From positions 308,785-372,784 of the forward strand of contig JAJCZS010000007.1 in the NCBI GenBank assembly GCA_029262275.1: a stretch of 64,000 nucleotides of DNA, read 5' to 3'. The position numbers were made by a program, and so were the translations under genes. The notes under the pieces were generated by a model that had not been told where the DNA came from, did no database searches, and was given only the letters and a program-made list of their open reading frames with translations. This DNA comes from Deltaproteobacteria bacterium (GTDB lineage Bacteria > Desulfobacterota_D > UBA1144 > Nemesobacterales > UBA2774). This document shows, one piece after another, positions 35,529 to 43,229 of the stretch; the first letter of the stretch is position 1, and the number at the start of each line of letters is the position of its first letter.

Positions 35529-36923
35529 ATGAAAGATTTTTTATACAGTTTTAAAGCAAAGCCCACAAGGGCGACTATTTTCACCATGTTGAGTTTGTTA
35601 GCTCTTGGAACTTACTCATCATATGCTCAGGAGGATGCGGGCCCAACTGTAGCAGACGCTATTTTTACTGCTAACAACATTTGGATGCTTGTTGCAACAT
35701 TTCTTGTCTTTATTATGCACCTAGGATTTGCTTCAATCGAGACAGGACTTACCCGAGCCAAAAACACTACAAATATTCTATTTAAAAATGTTTCAATCAT
35801 TGCAATAGGTATTCTCACATACGCGATAGTTGGTTTTAACCTTATGTACCCAGGCGATTTTTCCATCGGGCAGTTTTTTGGATTCGCCGGTTTTGGAATA
35901 GCCTCTCCTGAAGGGGCTGAAGGGCTTATTGCTTATGCGGATGGTGGCTATACATATTGGACTGATTTTATATTCCAGGCAATGTTTGCTGCAACAGCGG
36001 CAACAATTGTATCTGGAGCAGTTGCTGAAAGAATGAAACTTAGTAGTTTCCTCGTATTCTCAACAATCTTTGTTGCAATAGTCTATACAATTGCCGGTTC
36101 ATGGAAGTGGGGTGGAGGATGGTTAGATGCAATGGGCTTTTATGATTTTGCAGGCTCAACACTAGTGCACAGCGTAGGAGGTTGGGGCGCGCTAATAGGA
36201 GCTATTATTCTTGGCCCACGTCTTGGTAAATATACCAAATCAGGGATTAGACCTATACCTGGTCATAGTCTTCCATTAGCAGCAGCCGGAATGTTTTTGC
36301 TATGGTTCGGATGGTACGGGTTTAACGGCGGCTCTGTTCTCTCTGCCGACCCGGAGCTCATTTCGCTAGTATTTGTAACCACTTCGCTTGCAGCAGCAGC
36401 AGGGATAATCGGGGCAATGGTTCTTTCATGGATTGTTTTTAAAAAACCAGATCTCTCAATGATTCTAAACGGCTCTCTTGCAGGACTTGTTGGTATAACC
36501 GCAGGAGCTGATGTTATGAGCCCAATGAGCGCTGTAATAATTGGTCTTATCGCAGGTTTGTTGGTAGTAGCTTCAGTAATTTTCTTTGACAAATATGCCA
36601 AGGTAGACGATCCGGTTGGAGCTATCTCCGTGCATCTTGTTTGTGGAATATGGGGCACGCTCGCAGTAGGTATTTTTGCTGCAGAGTTCAGCTTCATTAC
36701 ACAGCTAATTGGTGTGGTTGCCTACGGTGTCTTCACTGTTATTTGCGCCCTTATCCTGTTCTTCGGAATTAAGCTGATAATGGGTATTAGAGTCTCCGAG
36801 GAAGAAGAACTAATGGGACTTGATCTTGGAGAGCATGGAATGATGGCATACCCAGACTTCCAGCAGATTGCTGAAGCTGGTGGCTCAACAATGACCATGC
36901 CTTCATATCAGAATGAAGAATAA
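35529..36923 (+). CDS. amt: Ammonium transporter (Amt/Rh family)
   Basis: Conducts ammonium across the inner membrane. After a signal peptide (about 1-36, ending SYAQ) the 464-residue protein has the 11-helix Amt core: GFASIETGLTRAKNT, the conserved His pair in STLVHSVGGWGALIGA and ISVHLVCGIWGTLAVG, and WFGWYGFNGGS. AAGGAGG about 9 bases upstream fixes the start at 35529; a TTG at 35481 would lie at or before the sigma-54 transcription start and is excluded. No glnK gene follows, which is unusual; a porin gene does. Confidence 0.96.
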   Translation: MKDFLYSFKAKPTRATIFTMLSLLALGTYSSYAQEDAGPTVADAIFTANNIWMLVATFLVFIMHLGFASIETGLTRAKNTTNILFKNVSIIAIGILTYAIVGFNLMYPGDFSIGQFFGFAGFGIASPEGAEGLIAYADGGYTYWTDFIFQAMFAATAATIVSGAVAERMKLSSFLVFSTIFVAIVYTIAGSWKWGGGWLDAMGFYDFAGSTLVHSVGGWGALIGAIILGPRLGKYTKSGIRPIPGHSLPLAAAGMFLLWFGWYGFNGGSVLSADPELISLVFVTTSLAAAAGIIGAMVLSWIVFKKPDLSMILNGSLAGLVGITAGADVMSPMSAVIIGLIAGLLVVASVIFFDKYAKVDDPVGAISVHLVCGIWGTLAVGIFAAEFSFITQLIGVVAYGVFTVICALILFFGIKLIMGIRVSEEEELMGLDLGEHGMMAYPDFQQIAEAGGSTMTMPSYQNEE

Positions 36924-36943
36924 ATCAAATAAAGGACTCAAGA

Positions 36944-36986
36944 TAACTGCTCCCCCGATTGGGGGGCAGTTAAATAAAATTTTTTT
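36944..36986 (+). terminator. Terminator or attenuator between amt and the porin gene
   Basis: TAACTGCTCCCC pairs with GGGGGGCAGTTA (12 pairs, one wobble) and is followed, after a short AAATAAAA spacer, by a run of seven T at 36980-36986. The spacer is long for a textbook terminator, so partial read-through into the porin gene is possible. Confidence 0.65.
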
Positions 36987-37015
36987 AAATCCAATTAAAG
37001 GAGGATAAGTCAGAT

Positions 37016-38344
37016 ATGAAAAGGTTAACAATTTTATTTCTAGCGTTAACACTTTTACTGCCACTAGGCACTCTATCATCAAATGCTCAATCAACTCAAG
37101 AGCTTAAGCAGATGATTGAGGAAAACCGTCGTCAGAATGAGATGCTGATGCAGAAGATAGAGCAAATGGAAGCTGAAAAGGCAGCAACTCAGGTGCAGGT
37201 TGAGGCGATCCAAACTAAGCAGGAGGATACAGATCTTAAGATCGATGGTTTCATGAGCTTTTTTGACGCCATTGATATTGGTTTTTATGTAGATACCACT
37301 TATCAGTATGTATTTGATCGTGGTTCTACCAATGATCTGCAGTTAAGATCGCTTTATCCAGACAATGAGCAGTTCTCTATTAACGCATTTACCATCTCTG
37401 TTGCTAAAACACCAACATTAGAAGGTGGCGTTATGGATCTTATAGGATTTAGAGCTGATATTCTAATAGGTGAGCAGGCTCCACTGTTGGCTTCAAACGG
37501 ACTTAGCAGTGATGTCATAGATCCATACCAGGCTTACCTGCAGTTCTTAGCACCTGTTGGTAACGGAATTAACTTCTATGCAGGAAAGTTTGTAACTCTT
37601 GCTGGATATGAGGTAATTGAGGCTAAAGATAATCCTAACATTACGCGTTCCATTCTGTTCGGTTTCGCTATACCGTTTACACACACCGGTATAAGGGCTG
37701 ACTATTCAGCTGGACCGCTAACCTTCACAGCCGGTCTTAACAACGGTTGGGATCAGGTTAAGGACTTAAACGATAATGTAACAATAGAGAGTCAGATAGC
37801 CTTTAGCCATTCTGGTGGCGCAATTACCGATCTCTGGATTGGTCTTACAGGTTATTTCGGTAGAGAACCAGGCGAGTTAGGCTTTGATGAAACCAACGGA
37901 TGGCGAGAGCTTATCACCGCTGTTGGTACTGTTACTTTCCACGACTGGCTGACTTTCATTGTTGATGCCGATTTTGGTTGGCAGCAAGATATTGTCTTCA
38001 ATGAGCTAGGCTCAGAAGAGAGTGTGTCATGGTGGGGTATCGCTGGTTATGTTGTTGCCGATGTTCATCCCGCAATTTCACTTGCTCTTAGGGGTGAGTA
38101 CTTTGATGATGAGGATGGATTCAGAACCGGTACAGCTCAGAAGGTTTTTGAGTTAACACCAACACTATCAGTTAAACCGTTTAAAGGCTTGATTGCTGGA
38201 AACAGATTTGTTGATAACTTTGAGGCCAGAGCGGAGTTTAGATGGGACCACTCAGATGAGAGGTTCTTTGAGACAGAAGATGGTGGAGCTAAAAAAGACC
38301 AGTACGGCGTAATGGGACAGCTGCTGTATTGGATTGATTTATAA
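37016..38344 (+). CDS. Outer-membrane beta-barrel porin (BBP2/OmpL-like)
   Basis: A 442-residue protein with a signal peptide (1-25, ending SNAQS), a coiled coil (about 28-65, LKQMIEENRRQNEMLMQKIE), and a long series of amphipathic strands ending in an aromatic-rich C-terminus (MGQLLYWIDL). Blocks such as NGINFYAGKFVTLAGYEVIEA, FTHTGIRADY and LTFTAGLNNGWD match the putative porin family PF07642. It should form an outer-membrane channel. The gene follows amt across an imperfect terminator, so it may share nitrogen-regulated transcription. AGGAGG precedes the ATG. Confidence 0.88.
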   Translation: MKRLTILFLALTLLLPLGTLSSNAQSTQELKQMIEENRRQNEMLMQKIEQMEAEKAATQVQVEAIQTKQEDTDLKIDGFMSFFDAIDIGFYVDTTYQYVFDRGSTNDLQLRSLYPDNEQFSINAFTISVAKTPTLEGGVMDLIGFRADILIGEQAPLLASNGLSSDVIDPYQAYLQFLAPVGNGINFYAGKFVTLAGYEVIEAKDNPNITRSILFGFAIPFTHTGIRADYSAGPLTFTAGLNNGWDQVKDLNDNVTIESQIAFSHSGGAITDLWIGLTGYFGREPGELGFDETNGWRELITAVGTVTFHDWLTFIVDADFGWQQDIVFNELGSEESVSWWGIAGYVVADVHPAISLALRGEYFDDEDGFRTGTAQKVFELTPTLSVKPFKGLIAGNRFVDNFEARAEFRWDHSDERFFETEDGGAKKDQYGVMGQLLYWIDL

Positions 38345-38364
38345 AAATACGAGATTAAAACCAT

Positions 38365-38392
38365 TAAGGACTCTAGTTTATTAGAGTCCTTA
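38365..38392 (+). terminator. Inverted repeat just after the porin gene
   Basis: TAAGGACTCTA and TAGAGTCCTTA form a perfect 11-base stem with a six-base loop, 20 bases after the porin stop. No T tract follows (TCTCTCC), so it may protect the 3' end or work with the stronger hairpin at 38423. Confidence 0.5.
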
Positions 38393-38412
38393 TCTCTCCA
38401 TATCTCCTTTGT

Positions 38413-38462
38413 GTGGGCGGGGGGGAGGACGGTTCTTAGGGCTAAGACTGTTCTCCCTTTTG
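38413..38462 (+). repeat. Direct repeat copy A, a terminator-like hairpin
   Basis: Positions 38423-38457 fold into a long stem (GGGAGGACGG.. against ..ACTGTTCTCCC, with one bulged T and CTTAG/CTAAG at the tip) followed by TTTT, so on the + strand it is a terminator for the porin gene. Positions 38435-38462 are identical over 28 bases to 41011-41038, and the left arm is also similar. The two copies bracket the gene at 38483-40825. Confidence 0.8.
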
Positions 38463-38482
38463 TCTTAATTAAAGGATTACAA

Positions 38483-40825
38483 TTATGGTGTTCGTACAAT
38501 TGTAAAAACGTCAGTTCTACCATTGCCGTCAAAGTCTCCAAATTCCAAAGTATGTAGAGGTTTGTTAGAAGTGTTTATAGTATCCCAGGGAGTTTTTCCT
38601 TGCCATGATACATGCCACTGACCTCCTGAGGAAGTGAACACATCAGCTTTTCCATCGCCGTTGAAATCTCCGATGCGCAAGTATGGTACTTTAATGTTAG
38701 ATGTGTTAATTGATTTCCAGGGGCTTGTACCATTATCAGAAACCCACCACTTTCCATCCCAGGTAGCAAACACATCAGCTCTGCCATCCCCCTCAAAATC
38801 TGCAATTAGTAGTTGAGAAACTTTAACGGCAGAGTTATTAATCGGATCCCAGGGGCTCTCTCCACTATATGAGACATGCCACTTGCCACCCCAAGAACTA
38901 AACACATCAGTTCTACCATCGTTATTGAAATCTCCAAAACGTAAATCCTTAACCTCAATATTAGAATTCCTTAGAACCTTCCAAGGCCCGGTGCCATCTT
39001 CTGAAACTCTCCACTTCCCACCCCATGTAGCAAAAACATCGGTCCTGCAATCACCATCGAAATCTACTAGGCGCAAATCGAGAGTTGAAACTTTAGAACT
39101 ATTCAAATAATGGTAATCGCTAGCTTCCCAACCAGTGCGTCCAGATTTTGATATTGTCCTAAATCTCCACTTCCCATTGGCACCTACGAACACATCAGTT
39201 GATCCATGGGGAAAATTGGTGACTGCGTGGTCGAAATATCCTGCATGCTGTAGAGATGTTTCTTGTTTGGCACAAGCGTTGGATCTTTTCGTATGGCAGC
39301 AATCACCGATTATTACATCTAGAGGAGATGAGCCATCTAGAGCGATTTTTTGCCAATTTCCTCGTCCACCATCAGTTACCAGCCAGTCATGGGACTTTAT
39401 CTTTCCCTCTTCATCTAAATCACAGGAAGCTGTGAATATAGGAAGAGAAATAAGTATTAACAAAATTGTTAAAGGGAAACTGCGAATATTGATTTTTGCT
39501 ATAATCCTTCTCAATACTAATAAAGCAGGTATTAACAAGAATAATGATATATCAGCAAAATTATTGTTAGATGGTGCTAATGAGCATCCTCCGCCACCAC
39601 TGCTATCATCGTTTTGTAAAATTCTTATGCAATCTGCTATAAATATCTCAACACTTTCGTCAGGGTTTTCACCTGTTATATCTGAAGCAGTCCTTGCAGC
39701 CATGAAAGTAAGATCGGAATCAAACGAAGAACCAATTCCGAAGTCTCCTCCAATAGTATCTGTATACTGAAGGAACCTATCATCATTTATATCGTATAGA
39801 AATATCTCCGCGTTAAGGTCGGAATTCCCCCCAGTGATATCTTTTTCACTTGAGAAAATTACATAGTTCCCATCTGCACTAAATGTAGGAATGCCATCAG
39901 GGAATATTGATGTGGTTATCTGAGTGATACTATCAGTAACGATGTCGTAGAGAAATATCTCATTACCAGAGGGATTTTCACCAGTTAGGTCCAGATTAGA
40001 CTTAAATGTAATTAACGTCCCATCAGGACTAAATGAAGAAAATCTGTTGCTCTGAAAAGTGCTATCTGTGCTTTCAGTTACTTGTGTAGTTGTGTCAGTA
40101 TTTGCATCATAGAGAAACAATTCCTCACTTAGATCAACATTGTTACCTGTTAAATTGCCTTCTGATTGGAAGGATACTTGTGTTCCATCAGCACTAATGG
40201 CTGGTCTATCACTATGGCTTATAACAGTAGTATCTGTGATTTGAGTAATTACTAAGGACATAAGATCGAGAAGGAATACTTCTTGATTTCCATCTGCATT
40301 GCCGCCGGTGTAATCTCTGTTGGAATGAAAAGCCATGTGAGTACCCTTGGAATTAATTATTGGATTATCGTTTGCGGTAGATCCGCCCCCAGATGAATCA
40401 GTGAGTTGGGTTAGTGTAAGCGTATCTGTTTTAAGTAAAAACAACTCACTATTTCCATCAACATTAAAACCGATAAGATCATGTGTAGACCTAAAAACAA
40501 CGAGCGAGCCATCGCTACTCATCTTGGGACTAATGTTTAAATTTCCTATTGTATCGGTTACCTGGGTGTAGAAGTCAAAGTTTACGTCGTATAGGAAAAT
40601 CTCTAGATTTCCATCAGCATTCAAACCTGTAAAATCTTGGTCTGATACAAAGACTAACAGCGTCCCGTCTGAATTAGTGCTAACAGATCTCGTATCTGGA
40701 TCAATAGTATCTGTGATCTGTATGTAGTTACATTCAAAATCTTGGGAATAAACAGATTGTGAAACTGAAAAAACTGCCAATAATAAAACTACGATTAATG
40801 ATCTCTGTATATTTTGAATACTCAT
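38483..40825 (-). CDS. PD40 propeller / Cys-type sorting segment / lipobox / FG-GAP repeat surface protein
   Basis: A 780-residue exported protein with two halves. Residues 1-28 are a signal peptide; about 30-400 form seven TolB-like PD40 blades (repeats of DGTLLVFVSDQDFTG.N.DGN.EIFLYD type). Then comes GGGGC414SLAP, a hydrophobic helix (426-438) and RR, resembling Cys-containing C-terminal sorting tails. A second hydrophobic stretch (450-466) ends in a lipobox-like TASC468. Residues 583-780 are four and a half 44-residue FG-GAP repeats with Ca-binding DFNGDGxxDVF loops. It looks like a sorted protein fused in frame to a lipoprotein; no ATG/GTG lies at the junction. The ATG at 40825 has AAAGGAGA upstream. 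Confidence 0.85.
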   Translation of the reverse strand: MSIQNIQRSLIVVLLLAVFSVSQSVYSQDFECNYIQITDTIDPDTRSVSTNSDGTLLVFVSDQDFTGLNADGNLEIFLYDVNFDFYTQVTDTIGNLNISPKMSSDGSLVVFRSTHDLIGFNVDGNSELFLLKTDTLTLTQLTDSSGGGSTANDNPIINSKGTHMAFHSNRDYTGGNADGNQEVFLLDLMSLVITQITDTTVISHSDRPAISADGTQVSFQSEGNLTGNNVDLSEELFLYDANTDTTTQVTESTDSTFQSNRFSSFSPDGTLITFKSNLDLTGENPSGNEIFLYDIVTDSITQITTSIFPDGIPTFSADGNYVIFSSEKDITGGNSDLNAEIFLYDINDDRFLQYTDTIGGDFGIGSSFDSDLTFMAARTASDITGENPDESVEIFIADCIRILQNDDSSGGGGCSLAPSNNNFADISLFLLIPALLVLRRIIAKINIRSFPLTILLILISLPIFTASCDLDEEGKIKSHDWLVTDGGRGNWQKIALDGSSPLDVIIGDCCHTKRSNACAKQETSLQHAGYFDHAVTNFPHGSTDVFVGANGKWRFRTISKSGRTGWEASDYHYLNSSKVSTLDLRLVDFDGDCRTDVFATWGGKWRVSEDGTGPWKVLRNSNIEVKDLRFGDFNNDGRTDVFSSWGGKWHVSYSGESPWDPINNSAVKVSQLLIADFEGDGRADVFATWDGKWWVSDNGTSPWKSINTSNIKVPYLRIGDFNGDGKADVFTSSGGQWHVSWQGKTPWDTINTSNKPLHTLEFGDFDGNGRTDVFTIVRTP

Positions 40826-40934
40826 TGTTACATCTCCTTTAAAATTAGATTTCAAAAGTGAGTAACATGTCATAGAAGAAAAGTTCAAATTAGATCACAA
40901 GTTTTTCACAATTCTGCAGGATATAAAATACGGA

Positions 40935-40952
40935 CAACGCTTTAAAGCGTTG
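40935..40952. repeat. 18-base perfect palindrome upstream of the propeller gene
   Basis: CAACGCTTTAAAGCGTTG is its own reverse complement and lies about 110 bases before the reverse-strand start at 40825. On the + strand it is followed by ATTTT. It could be an operator for the propeller gene or a weak terminator. The rest of the 354-base gap 40826-41179 holds only repeat copy B and a possible tRNA promoter; I see no gene in it. Confidence 0.5.
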
Positions 40953-40990
40953 ATTTTATGGAAGCACTTTCAAACGATTCAAAATACTAG

Positions 40991-41038
40991 GTGGGCTGGA
41001 GGAGGATACCCTTAGGGCTAAGACTGTTCTCCCTTTTG
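40991..41038 (+). repeat. Direct repeat copy B, a terminator-like hairpin
   Basis: The right copy of the repeat at 38413. The last 28 bases (41011-41038) are identical to copy A; the left arm differs (GGAGGATACC against GGGAGGACGGTT) yet still pairs with TGTTCTCC, so the hairpin is kept (41001-41032) and followed by CTTTT. On the + strand no gene precedes it, so it has no obvious terminator role here. Confidence 0.75.
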
Positions 41039-41082
41039 CCATTATTGTCACACTGCCAACAAACATTTAGTTCTAATTACTC

Positions 41083-41111
41083 TTGCTTGTAAATTTGTCT
41101 TTAGGTAGAAT
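41083..41111 (+). promoter_or_regulatory. Possible promoter for tRNA-Phe
   Basis: TTGCTT (41083-41088) and TAGAAT (41106-41111, five of six matches to TATAAT) are spaced by 17 bases. Transcription would begin about 60 bases before the tRNA. The -35 is weak. Confidence 0.35.
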
Positions 41112-41179
41112 AACATCCGCTTTTTAATGCATACCGTAATGCATCATTAACAAAGCATTTATTCATCCAACTTTAGTAC

Positions 41180-41252
41180 GCCCGGATAGCTCAGTCGGTA
41201 GAGCAGAGGATTGAAAATCCTCGTGTCGGCAGTTCGATTCTGTCTCCGGGCA
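41180..41252 (+). tRNA. tRNA-Phe (anticodon GAA)
   Basis: A 73-base cloverleaf: acceptor GCCCGGA pairs with TCCGGGC, discriminator A at 41252, and CCA is not encoded (TAC follows). The anticodon loop TTGAAAA in the arm AGGAT/ATCCT gives GAA. D arm TAGCTCAGTCGGTAGAGC and T arm AGTTCGATTCT are standard. Confidence 0.97.
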
Positions 41253-41473
41253 TACTACTTATCTTGCTTGCAATCCTTGCCTATCTCAGTCAATAAAAAA
41301 ACTTATCTGCCGAATATATAGTTTTTCTATAATAATTTGCTTTTATTTCTCGTAATTATTATAAATTTTCTCCAAAATAGTGTTGCTTTTCAGTAGGTTT
41401 GTAATGTAAACTTAATATGAATTGTTTTATTTAATGAGGTTGGAGAATTTACGATAGCTGGAGGTATTAATAT

Positions 41474-41890
41474 ATGAGGTTCGGTGATTATTTAAAGAGT
41501 AAGAGGAAGCAGAGGAATATTACCCAAGAAGAGCTTGCTCGCAGTCTTGAAGTATCAAGTGTATTTGTACATCAGCTTGAGACGGGGAAAGTAGACGCCC
41601 CATCGATCGATCGATGTCATCAGATGGCAGTCATTCTAGAGATAGAGATTGAAGAGTTGTGGAATGTTGCCAAGAAGGAACGTCTCAAAAGGTTTATGGA
41701 CAAAGAGGATATCCAGCAGGATAGCTTTGAGGTCCTAACAGATTCAGAGAAGGCACTTATTAATCTTTATAGAAGCCTTGATAGTGATATGAGGCGAGAT
41801 TTTGGCGGAATGATATTTATGTTGTTAAGACATACCAAAGACCAAGGGGTCCAGGAGATACTCGAAGAGTTCATGAAAAAATGCGCTTAA
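41474..41890 (+). CDS. XRE-family helix-turn-helix regulator
   Basis: A 138-residue protein. Residues 1-65 are a Cro/C1-type HTH (FGDYLKSKRKQRNITQEELA, EVSSVFVHQLETGKVDAPS). The C-terminal half is helical (EKALINLYRSLDSDMRRDFGG) and resembles no ligand domain I recognise. GGAGG lies 9 bases before the ATG. Its last 10 bases overlap the next gene (membrane protein), which in turn overlaps a lipoprotein gene by 4 bases, so all three form one tightly coupled operon. The regulator may control this operon in response to envelope signals sensed by its partners; that is inference. Confidence 0.88.
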   Translation: MRFGDYLKSKRKQRNITQEELARSLEVSSVFVHQLETGKVDAPSIDRCHQMAVILEIEIEELWNVAKKERLKRFMDKEDIQQDSFEVLTDSEKALINLYRSLDSDMRRDFGGMIFMLLRHTKDQGVQEILEEFMKKCA

Positions 41891-42624
41891 CGAACAATCT
41901 TTCATTTATCTTAAAAGCAATTGGTATAGAGATCTGCATTCTTGCTCTCATCGGACTGGTGTTCCTTTTTCAGTTCAATAGAGCAAAGACTGAGTTTGTC
42001 TCTAAAACAAGGGCTATATCGGAGACGATTGGTGACCTTGCTATTGATTTCTATACAGAAGAGGGCATTGAGCCTACCAGTGGAGACTTTTATTTGTTCT
42101 TAGATAAAACGCTCGGTAGGAAAAAGCTCTTTAACACTTTTGAGATATCCCCTAAGTTTTTTAGCGTAGTTTTTAACAACGAAGGGTTTTTAACAAATGA
42201 TTATGATTTGGAGGGAGGTTATTCCGTTAGAGATTCAAACGGAATATTATCCGTATTGGTTCCTTTCTCAGGCAGTGACCAAACTGAGCATTTAGGTATT
42301 GTGAAGATAGACTCAGACACAAGGGCAATATTGAAGAAGGTATTTGCGGATAACTACCTTCTATATGCAGCCATGTTGATAGTTCTCAACAACCAGGCCT
42401 TTATTTTCTATCTCCTTATGAGAAGAAAAAGAGAGGTTGTTTTTGAGAAGGGGTACCTAAAAGAGCATTCAATTGGAGCGCTCAAGATTATGCACAAGGT
42501 TCTGGGTGACATAATAGAAGACCATCAGACCGAATTTGAACCGGATGATGATAAGAAAAAAGCCCAGGATGAGGATAAGAATGTTATCTCAATATCTGAT
42601 TTAGCAGATAAGAGGAAAGGATGA
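41881..42624 (+). CDS. Membrane protein with extracytoplasmic sensor-like domain, no output domain
   Basis: A 247-residue protein: one membrane helix (about 12-30), an extracytoplasmic domain of about 140 residues (AKTEFVSKTRAISETIGD onwards, with a PAS/Cache-like SVVFNNEGFLTNDYDLEGGY stretch), a second helix (about 160-178), then a cytoplasmic helical tail (HSIGALKIMHKVLGDIIEDHQ) ending in an acidic/Lys-rich region. This is the layout of a sensor kinase or chemoreceptor without kinase, HAMP or methylation domains. Not a family I can name. It lies between an XRE regulator and a lipoprotein in an overlapping operon. Confidence 0.75.
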   Translation: MRLTNNLSFILKAIGIEICILALIGLVFLFQFNRAKTEFVSKTRAISETIGDLAIDFYTEEGIEPTSGDFYLFLDKTLGRKKLFNTFEISPKFFSVVFNNEGFLTNDYDLEGGYSVRDSNGILSVLVPFSGSDQTEHLGIVKIDSDTRAILKKVFADNYLLYAAMLIVLNNQAFIFYLLMRRKREVVFEKGYLKEHSIGALKIMHKVLGDIIEDHQTEFEPDDDKKKAQDEDKNVISISDLADKRKG

Positions 42625-42995
42625 AGAAATATATCCTAATAGTTCTTGTAATGATGTTTTTTGCGTCGGGATGCGACTCTCCTGAAGATGACGGAGTAGT
42701 TGGATTGGATGGCCCTATACTTGAGAGTGTTAACAGTGATGGGTTATTCGAGTTCAACGGCGCTGTTATAAATAATGGTGACAACCCCGTGCAGTCGGTT
42801 TATGTTGTAATCGTCCTCAAGGATGAAAGTGGCAGCATTATCGAAGCCAATTCTATATCCTTGTTTGAAGAGGGCACTGACGCACTTCTATATCCTTATG
42901 AGAGAGCATTTTTCAATGTTTCTGTAAGTGTCGATCCAAATAGAGTCTTCTCAAAAGATGTGGAGATCTATTATGAAGATCCTCTTGGTAATTGA
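42621..42995 (+). CDS. FxLYD-like lipoprotein
   Basis: A 124-residue lipoprotein with signal MKKYILIVLVMMFFASGC (lipobox ASGC, C18) and a single beta-sandwich domain of FxLYD type: LFEFNGAVINNGDNPVQSVY, VIVLKDESGSIIEA, LYPYERAFFNVSVSVD. Such domains modulate or bind envelope proteins; the ligand is unknown. Its ATG overlaps the TGA of the membrane protein gene (ATGA, 42621-42624), implying translational coupling and a shared pathway with it and the XRE regulator. Confidence 0.82.
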   Translation: MKKYILIVLVMMFFASGCDSPEDDGVVGLDGPILESVNSDGLFEFNGAVINNGDNPVQSVYVVIVLKDESGSIIEANSISLFEEGTDALLYPYERAFFNVSVSVDPNRVFSKDVEIYYEDPLGN

Positions 42996-43229
42996 TTTAC
43001 TTCCTAGTATATAATCCCACCAAGTAATTCTAGTTGTTTCTAAAGAACTTTATTTTTTGAGTTTTGTAAGTAAATCTCCAGTCTCAAGAATTTCTCTGTC
43101 GAGATATTTCCTTTTAAGACAAAAAACTGAAGATAACTGCTCAATAGCAGATATACTTAGATATAAGATTGGCTTTAGCATCTAGATTTCATTGGCGGTT
43201 TAAATCCTACCCAATAAAAGGAGCAGAAG

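Noticed and set aside
38345-41180. Insertion sequence or integron between the direct repeats
   Set aside because: No transposase, integrase or terminal inverted repeats are present; only a single surface-protein gene.
43050-43181. Reverse-strand 43-residue ORF (MLKPILYLSIS ... LLTKLKK)
   Set aside because: Composition is protein-like but there is no ribosome site and no recognisable family; could be a gene remnant, too weak to list.
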